Below are positions 1 to 9,716 of a DNA stretch of 64,000 nucleotides, piece by piece. The notes beneath the pieces are model-generated. The model searched no databases. It saw only the letters and a list, made by a program, of their open reading frames with translations, and was not told where the DNA came from. The stretch comes from Eurosta solidaginis (Eukaryota > Arthropoda > Insecta > Diptera > Tephritidae), in contig NC_090324.1 in assembly GCF_040869045.1 (NCBI RefSeq), forward strand, positions 188,726,028-188,790,027. The letters are read 5' to 3'. Both the position numbers and the translations under genes were made by a program. How positions within the stretch are numbered: position 1 is the first letter of the stretch; each line of letters begins with the position of its first letter.

Positions 1-1449
1 TTCCTACACGCTGTTCATATATTTTATTGTTCACTTTAAAATACCTATTTTCTTTAATACAAAAACGCACGACTCCCAAGAACAGTTCTTTGATCAGAGT
101 TGTATGGGGTTCTATCAGATTCATTTGGACGATATAATTTCCAAGGCATGATCCACAGGAATACTGGGAAATAGCGAAACAACATCGAATGATACTAGAC
201 TCTCATCATCAAATATGTGCGTGTCTTTTATTTTATTCTTGAATTCAATAGCGTCTTTGACATTATATTTTGATGATTTCGTAATATTTTTGAGGACGTT
301 AACAACATATTTACATAAACTGTACGAAGGGGAGTTAACAGACGAACAAATGGGTCTTAGGGGAACTCCTTCCTTGTGGATCTTTGGGAGACCATATAAT
401 CTTGGCGCGTTAGCCGTTTTACTCAAAAGTTTATATCTCTCTTTTGTATCTATCATTTTATTCTTGAATAATTTCTCAACAATTTCATTATTTTGTTCTT
501 GTAACTTATTGGTAGGGTCACGCTTCACCATTTGCTGCACCTTCATTTCATAATCTGATTTTTTCATCAAGACTGTAGCATTACCTTTGTCGGCATTCAG
601 AACCAATAAGTCGTTGTTCTTCTTAAGGAACATCTTTGCCGATTGCAGGGTATCTAAAATAAATCTGTCACGCTCACTGATTTTCGGTTTTTTTAAGTGA
701 TCCCTTATTAGTGAAGTAAAGTTATTTCTCTCAATTTCTTGCTGTTCCTTGTCTTGGATGGCCTGAATACAGTCCTCTCCGTCTGCTATTAATTTAAATA
801 GTGGGAACTCTTCATTTATCATTGGTAAAGAGAACTTGGGACCTAAAGAGAGAAGCCATTGAATATCTGTCGGTATGTCTGTCTGTGTGGTATTACAAAA
901 CCACTCAGGTATGGATTTAATGTTCAGCGATTGTTTTTGTAAATCTCTGAGTCTTTCAAATTTGTTAGTTTGTGTCTTCTTAGCTTTTGCTGTGAGATTA
1001 TCTATTAGGAGTCTTTCACTGTCGAAAAATATGGACGCATCTTCCGTATCAAGTTGTTGGTGTAGTTTATTTTTTATGGTATTTACCTCATTTTCCTTTA
1101 ATTTCCGCAGTTCATGCTTACTTCTTTTTATAATACTCAAAAGTTTGTTCTCTGCATTTCTCAAATATGATACCGCTGCATTCCTTATCTTCTTTGGTAA
1201 TTTCTTGTCATCGGTGTTGTTGTTGAGAACGTTGGATATATTCTTCATAGCATTACTTATAAATTTCGGTATTACTGCACTCTTCCTGCATCTCACAAGA
1301 AACTTCGTTGACTGCGTCAACTTAGCTAGTTGTTGTGTGCCATGTTGGTAACGTTTTATACACTTTTTGGTTTCAATTCCATATTTGCTTTTGATATCTC
1401 TGTAGATATTCCGCGTATTTTTGTTGTTACGGTGTGCTCTCCGTTCCAT
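1..1449 (-). pseudogene. Penelope-like element ORF, inverted copy A, 5' part (cut by window edge)
   Basis: The start codon is at 1449 on the minus strand. The protein matches the N-terminal half of the intact plus-strand copies, including the DKG motif (NADKGNATVLMKKSDY) and the first RT motifs (RLYGLPKIHKEG, LRPICSS). One base is missing relative to the plus-strand copies near 121-128, which turns the SSKW region into SSK-stop; homology then continues without an ORF to position 1. Like copy C it lacks the 27-bp segment (nine residues starting NDIS) present in copy B. The copy therefore cannot make a full RT-endonuclease, although only its 5' half is visible here. Confidence 0.9.
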
Positions 1450-1866
1450 AATTATCTTCTGATTATTTTCGGCCTTAGATTTATAAATTTTAAATATTTA
1501 ACGAGCTCGAGGCCATATACATATATATTCAGATTAAAACCCGGATAGATTTTATATATATGTATATATTTTAAATTTTATTTAGTCGATATTTCGACCT
1601 CAATCTGAGGTCATTCTCAAGACTGTAAAAAAAAAAAAAAAAAAAAAAAAACAAACATGAAACATTAAAATCATAAATAATATAAAAACCTATTTATAAA
1701 CTTACACTCTTGGGTGTAGCTTGTCGACTAATTTTACAATATTAAACATAAGTACAAGAAGGCAATAGAACCGAAAAAGTAAACATCCAAAAAATATACA
1801 GTAATGGTAAACAAATTTTTACACAAACAGCAATACATTAAACTAACTAAATAATAGGCGAAACTC
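1450..1866 (-). repeat. Penelope inter-ORF region (pseudo-LTR), inverted
   Basis: Reverse complement of 5467-5873: the 3' UTR of an upstream Penelope unit joined to the 5' UTR of copy A. It contains the CCTCAGATTGAGG hairpin and a 28-base A run (T run on the element strand). It shows that the minus-strand copies were also head-to-tail. Confidence 0.85.
1584..1624 (-). ncRNA. Hammerhead-ribozyme-like motif in Penelope pLTR (inverted)
   Basis: Same motif as 2748-2788 on the minus strand: AGTC, CTTGAGAA-like core, a 7-bp hairpin, GAAA, then GACT. See 2748-2788 for deviations from the consensus. Confidence 0.35.
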
Positions 1867-2547
1867 TCATAGTGCTCTCCTGTTGCTCCTGTTGATCAGT
1901 TGGCGGTATGCCGACGCGCATTTTTCCGTATCTGCTTTGTAGTTCATTCGTTTCTCTCTCGGTTGGTTAATAATAAACAACATCTCAAGTGTGTATCTTT
2001 TGTTGTAATGCTTCTCCTGTTGCATTATTGCTACGTTCTCAAAATCTGGAGTGTGCCCGGTTTCTCTGCAATGCTGACTTAAAGCTGTTTTGTTTTCATT
2101 AGGGTGGTCGCGATTTTTTAAATTTGATTTATGGGCGGAAATCCTTGTTTTTAATCTGGACTTAGTTGTACCAACATATACCTTCGGGCATACGTAGGAC
2201 CCGTCATTTTTGCAAGGAATCCGGTATATAACGTCCGATTTGTCATATTTTTCTATTTTGCTTTTTGTATTACTGAATATTTTCTGGACGGTATTATTAT
2301 AAGTAAATGCTATTTTAAATCTCTCACGGTCATACATTTTGGAATATTTCATTCTATTTGATAGCCCCGGAACATGCGTCGATGTCTTATATATTTTGTT
2401 AGTTTTGTCATTAAAGGTTTGATTGGTGTTAGCTTTTATAAAATAGTCGTGAATATAGCCTCTTATTAGACCTAAAGGAAAATCGTTGTCTTTCAGAATT
2501 TTCGTAATGATTTCTATATTTTTTCCATGGTATATCGTATCACTGAT
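1867..2547 (-). pseudogene. Penelope-like element, 5'-truncated inverted copy (C-terminal RT and GIY-YIG endonuclease)
   Basis: On the minus strand this is the last part of the Penelope ORF, ending in a stop at 1867. Reading frame continues upstream of the first Met (2352) to the breakpoint at 2547, equivalent to about 4787 of copy B. It keeps the GIY-YIG domain: IYRIPC, then CPKVYVG, then the paired histidines of the Penelope CCHH finger. It is 5'-truncated, as expected from incomplete target-primed reverse transcription, and ends exactly at the inversion junction with the plus-strand array. Confidence 0.88.
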
Positions 2548-2922
2548 GTGTAAAAATTTGTAAAAATTTGTTTACCATTACTGTATATTTTTTGGATGTT
2601 TACTTTTTCGGTTCTATTGCCTTCTTGTACTTATGTTTAATATTGTAAAATTAGTCGACAAGCTACACCCAAGAGTGCAAGTTTATAAATAGGTTTTTAT
2701 ATTATTTATGATTTTAATGTTTCATGTTTGTTTTTTTTTTTTTTTACAGTCTTGAGAATGACCTCAGATTGAGGTCGAAATATCGACTAAATAAAATTTA
2801 AAATATATACATATATATAAAATCTATCCGGGTTTTAATCTGAATATATATGTATATGGCCTCGAGCTCGTTAAATATTTAAAATTTATAAATCTAAGGC
2901 CGAAAATAATCAGAAGATAATT
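2548..2922 (+). repeat. Penelope pseudo-LTR / 5' UTR at inverted junction
   Basis: From 2548 the sequence is the Penelope 3' UTR (GTTTACCATTACTG block), then a T run, the palindrome around 2760-2776, and the 5' UTR leading to the ATG at 2923. The decamer TAAAAATTTG is duplicated right at the junction (about 2551-2570) compared with 5512-5521, suggesting slippage or microhomology repair when the inverted copies were joined. Confidence 0.85.
2748..2788 (+). ncRNA. Hammerhead-ribozyme-like motif in Penelope pLTR
   Basis: Order seen: AGTC (helix I 5' strand), TTGAGAA, perfect 7-bp stem GACCTCA/TGAGGTC with loop GAT, GAAA, TATC, GACT (helix I 3' strand). Small type I hammerheads with minimal stem III are known in Penelope-like element pLTRs. 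The GAAA box, stem II and closing helix fit; the CUGANGA box is degenerate (TTGAGAA), so catalysis is uncertain. Confidence 0.4.
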
Positions 2923-5466
2923 ATGGAACGGAGAGCACACCGTAACAACAAAAATACGCGGAATATCTACAGAGATATCAAAAGCAAATATGGAATTGAA
3001 ACCAAAAAGTGTATAAAACGTTACCAACATGGCACACAACAACTAGCTAAGTTGACGCAGTCAACGAAGTTTCTTGTGAGATGCAGGAAGAGTGCAGTAA
3101 TACCGAAATTTATAAGTAATGCTATGAAGAATATATCCAACGTTCTCAACAACAACACCGATGACAAGAAATTACCAAAGAAGATAAGGAATGCAGCGGT
3201 ATCATATTTGAGAAATGCAGAGAACAAACTTTTGAGTATTATAATAAGAAGTAAGCATGAACTGCGGAAATTAAAGGAAAATGAGGTAAATACCATAAAA
3301 AATAAACTACACCAACAACTTGATACGGAAGATGCGTCCATATTTTTCGACAGTGAAAGACTCCTAATAGATAATCTCACAACAAAAGCTAAGAAGACAC
3401 AAACTAACAAATTTGAAAGACTCAGAGATTTACAAAAACAATCGCTGAACATTAAATCCATACCTGAGTGGTTTTGTAATACCACACAGACAGACATACC
3501 GACAGATATTCAATGGCTTCTCTCTTTAGGTCCCAAGTTCTCTTTACCAATGATAAATGAAGAGTTCCCACTATTTAAATTAATAGCAGACGGAGAGGAC
3601 TGTATTCAGACCATCCAAGACAAGGAACAGCAAGAAATTGAGAGAAATAACTTTACTTCACTAATAAGGGATCACTTAAAAAAACCGAAAATCAGTGAGC
3701 GTGACAGATTTATTTTAGATACCCTACAATCGGCAAAGATGTTCCTTAAGAAGAACAACGACTTATTGGTTCTGAATGCCGACAAAGGTAATGCTACAGT
3801 CTTGATGAAAAAATCAGATTATGAAATGAAGGTGCAGCAAATGGTTAATGACATTTCTGCATATCGCATTTTGAAGCGTGACCCTACCAATAAGTTACAA
3901 GAACAAAATAATGAAATTGTTGAGAAATTATTCAAGAATAAAATGATAGATACAAAAGAGAGATATAAACTTTTGAGTAAAACGGCTAACGCGCCAAGAT
4001 TATATGGTCTCCCAAAGATCCACAAGGAAGGAGTTCCCCTAAGACCCATTTGTTCGTCTGTTAACTCCCCTTCGTACAGTTTATGTAAATATGTTGTTAA
4101 CATCCTCAAAAATATTACGAAATCATCAAAATATAATGTCAAAGACGCTATTGAATTCAAGAATAAAATAAAAGACACGCACATATTTGATGATGAGAGT
4201 CTAGTATCATTCGATGTTGTTTCGCTATTTCCCAGTATTCCTGTGGATCATGCCTTGGAAATTATATCGTCCAAATGGAATCTGATAGAACCCCATACAA
4301 CTCTGACCAAAGAACTGTTCTTGGGAGTCGTGCGTTTTTGTATTAAAGAAAATAGGTATTTTAAAGTGAACAATAAAATATATGAACAGCGTGTAGGAAT
4401 GCCGATGGGGTCACCGGCATCGCCGGTCATAGCAGACATAGTAATGGAGGAATTGCTAACAAAATTTGAAGAGGATGCGTCTCAAAAGCCCCGTTTGCTA
4501 ACAAAATATGTTGACGATCTGTTTGCCATTGTGAAAACGAATTCAGTGGAAGACATGATAAATCTATTAAACAGCTACAATAGAACTATCAAATTTACAT
4601 TTGAAATTGAAAAAGATGGATTACTACCATATCTAGATACGCTGGTAGTAAGAAAGCATAATAAGTTATCCTTTGATTGGTACAAAAGACCCACTGCATC
4701 GGGCAGATTGATAAATTTTTATTCAAAGCACGACAAATCAACCATAGTCAACACAGCCAAAAACTTTATCAAGAGAGTTTTATCAATCAGTGATACGATA
4801 TACCATGGAAAAAATATAGAAATCATTACGAAAATTCTGAAAGACAACGATTTTCCTTTAGGTCTAATAAGAGGTTATATTCACGACTATTTTATAAAAG
4901 CTAACACCAATCAAACCTTTAATGACAAAACTAACAAAATATATAAGACATCGACGCATGTTCCGGGGCTATCAAATAGAATGAAATATTCCAAAATGTA
5001 TGACCGTGAGAGATTTAAAATAGCATTTACTTATAATAATACCGTCCAGAAAATATTCAGTAATACAAAAAGCAAAATAGAAAAATATGACAAATCGGAC
5101 GTTATATACCGGATTCCTTGCAAAAATGACGGGTCCTACGTATGCCCGAAGGTATATGTTGGTACAACTAAGTCCAGATTAAAAACAAGGATTTCCGCCC
5201 ATAAATCAAATTTAAAAAATCGCGACGACCCTAATGAAAACAAAACAGCTTTAAGTCAGCATTGCAGAGAAACCGGGCACACTCCAGATTTTGAGAACGT
5301 AGCAATAATGCAACAGGAGAAGCATTACAACAAAAGATACACACTTGAGATGTTGTTTATTATTAACCAACCGAGAGAGAAACGAATGAACTACAAAGCA
5401 GATACGGAAAAATGCGCGTCGGCATACCGCCAACTGATCAACAGGAGCAACAGGAGAGCACTATGA
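2923..5466 (+). CDS. Penelope-like element RT + GIY-YIG endonuclease, intact copy B (847 aa)
   Basis: This is the intact ORF of a Penelope-like retroelement, which copies its RNA by target-primed reverse transcription. Visible landmarks are a basic N-terminus, the Penelope DKG motif near residues 289-300, RT motifs RLYGLPKIHKEG and LRPICSS, GMPMGSPASP (about 492-501) and the catalytic YVDD (529-532). A C-terminal GIY-YIG nuclease follows: VIY at 727-729, YVG at 745-747, with the family's CCHH zinc-binding residues. ATG 2923 is chosen because all copies share it just after the conserved 5' UTR. Copy B alone retains the nine residues starting NDIS after the DKG region, which fit the usual Penelope pattern. 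No in-frame stop; possibly functional, activity not testable here. Confidence 0.95.
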   Translation: MERRAHRNNKNTRNIYRDIKSKYGIETKKCIKRYQHGTQQLAKLTQSTKFLVRCRKSAVIPKFISNAMKNISNVLNNNTDDKKLPKKIRNAAVSYLRNAENKLLSIIIRSKHELRKLKENEVNTIKNKLHQQLDTEDASIFFDSERLLIDNLTTKAKKTQTNKFERLRDLQKQSLNIKSIPEWFCNTTQTDIPTDIQWLLSLGPKFSLPMINEEFPLFKLIADGEDCIQTIQDKEQQEIERNNFTSLIRDHLKKPKISERDRFILDTLQSAKMFLKKNNDLLVLNADKGNATVLMKKSDYEMKVQQMVNDISAYRILKRDPTNKLQEQNNEIVEKLFKNKMIDTKERYKLLSKTANAPRLYGLPKIHKEGVPLRPICSSVNSPSYSLCKYVVNILKNITKSSKYNVKDAIEFKNKIKDTHIFDDESLVSFDVVSLFPSIPVDHALEIISSKWNLIEPHTTLTKELFLGVVRFCIKENRYFKVNNKIYEQRVGMPMGSPASPVIADIVMEELLTKFEEDASQKPRLLTKYVDDLFAIVKTNSVEDMINLLNSYNRTIKFTFEIEKDGLLPYLDTLVVRKHNKLSFDWYKRPTASGRLINFYSKHDKSTIVNTAKNFIKRVLSISDTIYHGKNIEIITKILKDNDFPLGLIRGYIHDYFIKANTNQTFNDKTNKIYKTSTHVPGLSNRMKYSKMYDRERFKIAFTYNNTVQKIFSNTKSKIEKYDKSDVIYRIPCKNDGSYVCPKVYVGTTKSRLKTRISAHKSNLKNRDDPNENKTALSQHCRETGHTPDFENVAIMQQEKHYNKRYTLEMLFIINQPREKRMNYKADTEKCASAYRQLINRSNRRAL

Positions 5467-5873
5467 GAGTTTCGCCTATTATTTAGTTAGTTTAATGTAT
5501 TGCTGTTTGTGTAAAAATTTGTTTACCATTACTGTATATTTTTTGGATGTTTACTTTTTCGGTTCTATTGCCTTCTTGTACTTATGTTTAATATTGTAAA
5601 ATTAGTCGACAAGCTACACCCAAGAGTGTAAGTTTATAAATAGGTTTTTATATTATTTATGATTTTAATGTTTCATGTTTGTTTTTTTTTTTTTTTACAG
5701 TCTTGAGAATGACCTCAGATTGAGGTCGAAATATCGACTAAATAAAATTTAAAATATATACATATATATAAAATCTATCCGGGTTTTAATCTGAATATAT
5801 ATGTATATGGCCTCGAGCTCGTTAAATATTTAAAATTTATAAATCTAAGGCCGAAAATAATCAGAAGATAATT
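5467..5873 (+). repeat. Penelope inter-ORF region (3' UTR + 5' UTR) between tandem copies
   Basis: A 407-bp spacer between copies B and C, nearly identical to 8391-8757 and to the inverse of 1450-1866. It holds the 3' UTR, a T run ending TTTACAG, a perfect 7-bp hairpin (GACCTCA/TGAGGTC) and an AT-rich 5' UTR. In tandem Penelope units this region serves as the pseudo-LTR and is expected to contain the promoter. I see no unambiguous promoter element. Confidence 0.85.
5699..5739 (+). ncRNA. Hammerhead-ribozyme-like motif in Penelope pLTR
   Basis: Identical in arrangement to 2748-2788, in the spacer between copies B and C. Confidence 0.4.
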
Positions 5874-8390
5874 ATGGAACGGAGAGCACACCGTAACAAC
5901 AAAAATACGCGGAATATCTACAGAGATATCAAAAGCAAATATGGAATTGAAACCAAAAAGTGTATAAAACGTTACCAACATGGCACACAACAACTAGCTA
6001 AGTTGACGCAGTCAACGAAGTTTCTTGTGAGATGCAGGAAGAGTGCAGTAATACCGAAATTTATAAGTAATGCTATGAAGAATATATCCAACGTTCTCAA
6101 CAACAACACCGATGACAAGAAATTACCAAAGAAGATAAGGAATGCAGCGGTATCATATTTGAGAAATGCAGAGAACAAACTTTTGAGTATTATAAAAAGA
6201 AGTAAGCATGAACTGCGGAAATTAAAGGAAAATGAGGTAAATACCATAAAAAATAAACTACACCAACAACTTGATACGGAAGATGCGTCCATATTTTTCG
6301 ACAGTGAAAGACTCCTAATAGATAATCTCACAGCAAAAGCTAAGAAGACACAAACTAACAAATTTGAAAGACTCAGAGATTTACAAAAACAATCGCTGAA
6401 CATTAAATCCATACCTGAGTGGTTTTGTAATACCACACAGACAGACATACCGACAGATATTCAATGGCTTCTCTCTTTAGGTCCCAAGTTCTCTTTACCA
6501 ATGATAAATGAAGAGTTCCCACTATTTAAATTAATAGCAGACGGAGAGGACTGTATTCAGGCCATCCAAGACAAGGAACAGCAAGAAATTGAGAGAAATA
6601 ACTTTACTTCACTAATAAGGGATCACTTAAAAAAACCGAAAATCAGTGAGCGTGACAGATTTATTTTAGATACCCTGCAATCGGCAAAGATGTTCCTTAA
6701 GAAGAACAACGACTTATTGGTTCTGAATGCCGACAAAGGTAATGCTACAGTCTTGATGAAAAAATCAGATTATGAAATGAAGGTGCAGCAAATGGTGAAG
6801 CGTGACCCTACCAATAAGTTACAAGAACAAAATAATGAAATTGTTGAGAAATTATTCAAGAATAAAATGATAGATACAAAAGAGAGATATAAACTTTTGA
6901 GTAAAACGGCTAACGCGCCAAGATTATATGGTCTCCCAAAGATCCACAAGGAAGGAGTTCCCCTAAGACCCATTTGTTCGTCTGTTAACTCCCCTTCGTA
7001 CAGTTTATGTAAATATGTTGTTAACGTCCTCAAAAATATTACGAAATCATCAAAATATAATGTCAAAGACGCTATTGAATTCAAGAATAAAATAAAAGAC
7101 ACGCACATATTTGATGATGAGAGTCTAGTATCATTCGATGTTGTTTCGCTATTTCCCAGTATTCCTGTGGATCATGCCTTGGAAATTATATCGTCCAAAT
7201 GGAATCTGATAGAACCCCATACAACTCTGACCAAAGAACTGTTCTTGGGAGTCGTGCGTTTTTGTATTAAAGAAAATAGGTATTTTAAAGTGAACAATAA
7301 AATATATGAACAGCGTGTAGGAATGCCGATGGGGTCACCGGCATCGCCGGTCATAGCAGACATAGTAATGGAGGAATTGCTAACAAAATTTGAAGAGGAT
7401 GCGTCTCAAAAGCCCCGTTTGCTAACAAAATATGTTGACGATCTGTTTGCCATTGTGAAAACGAATTCAGTGGAAGACATGATAAATCTATTAAACAGCT
7501 ACAATAGAACTATCAAATTTACATTTGAAATTGAAAAAGATGGATTACTACCATATCTAGATACGCTGGTAGTAAGAAAGCATAATAAGTTATCCTTTGA
7601 TTGGTACAAAAGACCCACTGCATCGGGCAGATTGATAAATTTTTATTCAAAGCACGACAAATCAACCATAGTCAACACAGCCAAAAACTTTATCAAGAGA
7701 GTTTTATCAATCAGTGATACGATATACCATGGAAAAAATATAGAAATCATTACGAAAATTCTGAAAGACAACGATTTTCCTTTAGGTCTAATAAGAGGTT
7801 ATATTCACGACTATTTTATAAAAGCTAACACCAATCAAACCTTTAATGACAAAACTAACAAAATATATAAGACATCGACGCATGTTCCGGGGCTATCAAA
7901 TAAAATGAAATATTCCAAAATGTATGACCGTGAGAGATTTAAAATAGCATTTACTTATAATAATACCGTCCAGAAAATATTCAGTAATACAAAAAGCAAA
8001 ATAGAAAAATATGACAAATCGGACGTTATATACCGGATTCCTTGCAAAAATGACGGGTCCTACGTATGCCCGAAGGTATATGTTGGTACAACTAAGTCCA
8101 GATTAAAAACAAGGATTTCCGCCCATAAATCAAATTTAAAAAATCGCGACCACCCTAATGAAAACAAAACAGCTTTAAGTCAGCATTGCAGAGAAACCGG
8201 GCACACTCCAGATTTTGAGAACGTAGCAATAATGCAACAGGAGAAGCATTACAACAAAAGATACACACTTGAGATGTTGTTTATTATTAACGAACCGAGA
8301 GAGAAACGAATGAACTACAAAGCAGATACGGAAAAATGCGCGTCGGCATACCGCCAACTGATCAACAGGAGCAACAGGAGAGCACTATGA
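5874..8390 (+). CDS. Penelope-like element RT + GIY-YIG endonuclease, copy C (838 aa, 27-bp in-frame deletion)
   Basis: Second head-to-tail copy with an open ORF. It has the same landmarks as copy B: DKG region, KIHKEG, GMPMGSPASP, YVDD, and a C-terminal VIY...YVG endonuclease with CCHH residues. It differs by an in-frame loss of nine residues directly after the DKG segment (around 6795) and by scattered substitutions, for example IIKRSK for IIIRSK, NVLKN for NILKN, RDHPN for RDDPN and INEPRE for INQPRE. The missing residues lie in a stretch normally conserved in the family, so enzymatic competence is doubtful even though the frame is open. Copy A shares the deletion, so these two are sister copies. 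Confidence 0.93.
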   Translation: MERRAHRNNKNTRNIYRDIKSKYGIETKKCIKRYQHGTQQLAKLTQSTKFLVRCRKSAVIPKFISNAMKNISNVLNNNTDDKKLPKKIRNAAVSYLRNAENKLLSIIKRSKHELRKLKENEVNTIKNKLHQQLDTEDASIFFDSERLLIDNLTAKAKKTQTNKFERLRDLQKQSLNIKSIPEWFCNTTQTDIPTDIQWLLSLGPKFSLPMINEEFPLFKLIADGEDCIQAIQDKEQQEIERNNFTSLIRDHLKKPKISERDRFILDTLQSAKMFLKKNNDLLVLNADKGNATVLMKKSDYEMKVQQMVKRDPTNKLQEQNNEIVEKLFKNKMIDTKERYKLLSKTANAPRLYGLPKIHKEGVPLRPICSSVNSPSYSLCKYVVNVLKNITKSSKYNVKDAIEFKNKIKDTHIFDDESLVSFDVVSLFPSIPVDHALEIISSKWNLIEPHTTLTKELFLGVVRFCIKENRYFKVNNKIYEQRVGMPMGSPASPVIADIVMEELLTKFEEDASQKPRLLTKYVDDLFAIVKTNSVEDMINLLNSYNRTIKFTFEIEKDGLLPYLDTLVVRKHNKLSFDWYKRPTASGRLINFYSKHDKSTIVNTAKNFIKRVLSISDTIYHGKNIEIITKILKDNDFPLGLIRGYIHDYFIKANTNQTFNDKTNKIYKTSTHVPGLSNKMKYSKMYDRERFKIAFTYNNTVQKIFSNTKSKIEKYDKSDVIYRIPCKNDGSYVCPKVYVGTTKSRLKTRISAHKSNLKNRDHPNENKTALSQHCRETGHTPDFENVAIMQQEKHYNKRYTLEMLFIINEPREKRMNYKADTEKCASAYRQLINRSNRRAL

Positions 8391-8757
8391 GAGTTTCGCT
8401 TATTATTTAGTTAGTTTAATGTATTGCTGTTTGTGTAAAAATTTGTTTACCATTACTGTATATTTTTTGGATGTTTACTTTTTCGGTTCTATTGCCTTCT
8501 TGTACTTATGTTTAATATTGTAAAATTAGTCGACAAGCTACACCCAAGAGTGTAAGTTTATAAATAGGTTTTTATATTATTTATGATTTTAATGTTTCAT
8601 GTTTGTTTTTTTTTTTTTTTTACAGTCTTGAGAATGACCTCAGATTGAGGTCGAAATATCGACTAAATAAAATTTAAAATATATACATATATATAAAATC
8701 TATCCGGGTTTTAATCTGAATATATATGTATATGGCCTCGAGCTCGTTAAATATTTA
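8391..8757 (+). repeat. Terminal Penelope pseudo-LTR
   Basis: 3' UTR plus the first part of the 5' UTR of a further unit, ending after CGTTAAATATTTAAAA where homology stops and flanking sequence begins. This is the right boundary of the Penelope array. Confidence 0.85.
8624..8664 (+). ncRNA. Hammerhead-ribozyme-like motif in terminal Penelope pLTR
   Basis: Identical in arrangement to 2748-2788, in the terminal pseudo-LTR. Confidence 0.4.
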
Positions 8758-9008
8758 AAAATTAAAGAATTTAAAAGAGATACATAGAAATGAATATGTT
8801 ATAAAAATGTGACATCGCATTGCGTAAGAAAAATAAAATGAAAATATCAGGCTAAACAGTGTGGTAGTATGTACAGCGGCAAACGAACATTCAAAGCTAA
8901 TGCAGTTATACAAATAATTGTAGCGTGAGCACCAACGATGCAGCGGACTATTTCTGCCAAAATTTTGCCGGCATAGAGGTAAATGAAGATACAAAATGTC
9001 TGGAGGCC
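8758..9008. other. Unassigned AT-rich spacer
   Basis: Flank of the Penelope array. No convincing ORF or repeat match within this window; the short minus-strand ORF here has no recognisable motif. Confidence 0.5.
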
Positions 9009-9297
9009 CTAGCAGAACAATTTAGTTGACTGATTAGGTCCTGTATGGTGGAAGATGAGTACTTGGTTCCCAGTTGAGACCTCGTAATGCAAAATTAAAA
9101 ACTGTCTCTGAACCGACTCAATACGATTTATATGGCTTTGATAGTTTGGAAACAAAACACATGAACAATACTCGAGAATAGGACATACCATGGAGATATT
9201 AAGGATCTTCGTGAAATAAGGGTCATCAAACTCTTAATCCAACGTTTGATAAATCCTAGTATACGCGTTGGTTTGTTTATAATGGTTGCGATATGTA
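9009..9297 (-). pseudogene. Jockey-type LINE reverse transcriptase fragment (C-terminal)
   Basis: Two overlapping minus-strand frames together look like the region after the catalytic core of jockey/CR1-type RTs: HIATIINKPTRILGFIKR in one frame and VCPILEYCSCVLFPNYQS with NRIESVQRQF in the next, resembling the usual LVRPILEY...W.P...I..IE.VQ..F pattern. A frameshift separates them. The fragment is cut at 9297 by the LTR of the adjoining gypsy-type element. Confidence 0.6.
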
Positions 9298-9716
9298 AGT
9301 TAAAGGACAATAGTCCTTGATTATTAAAAAAATGAATTTGTTGGGCCAACTTGCCCAATGAACAACACAACACAACACAGAATTTAACTAATAATGATTA
9401 AGTATATTTGAATGTACTTCCAATTACAATTAAAGGTAAACTAATTATTACTAAACGCTATTCCGTTCCGAACTCGACTGCTTGCCCTGCCGCAACTGCT
9501 CCCCTATATAGCCCAATATCCATCAGCGACGCGCCTCTAGCATAACTTGTTTACAGCCCGTTGTCTGAGAATGTTGAAGTCGGTTTCTTCCCACAGGTGC
9601 CGTATTATTCACAATTATGTGCAATATAATTTTGCTGACTGTGCGTATGGAGTAATTCCGTAGCATAAGTATTAGTTGCCGTCACTAACTATGGCCTTGA
9701 ATTAAGGTGTTAGGTT
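9298..9716 (-). repeat. 3' LTR of the errantivirus-type element
   Basis: Closely similar to 14343-14766 and 44703-45135. On the element strand it begins near AACCTAACACC and ends ...TTTAACT. Its inner edge abuts the end of the env remnant. Exact ends are uncertain by a few bases. Confidence 0.75.

Noticed and set aside
215..553. Hydrophobic plus-strand ORFs (112, 158, 72, 60 aa) across the Penelope copies
   Set aside because: They are antisense shadows of the Penelope ORF and recur in each copy at the same relative place.
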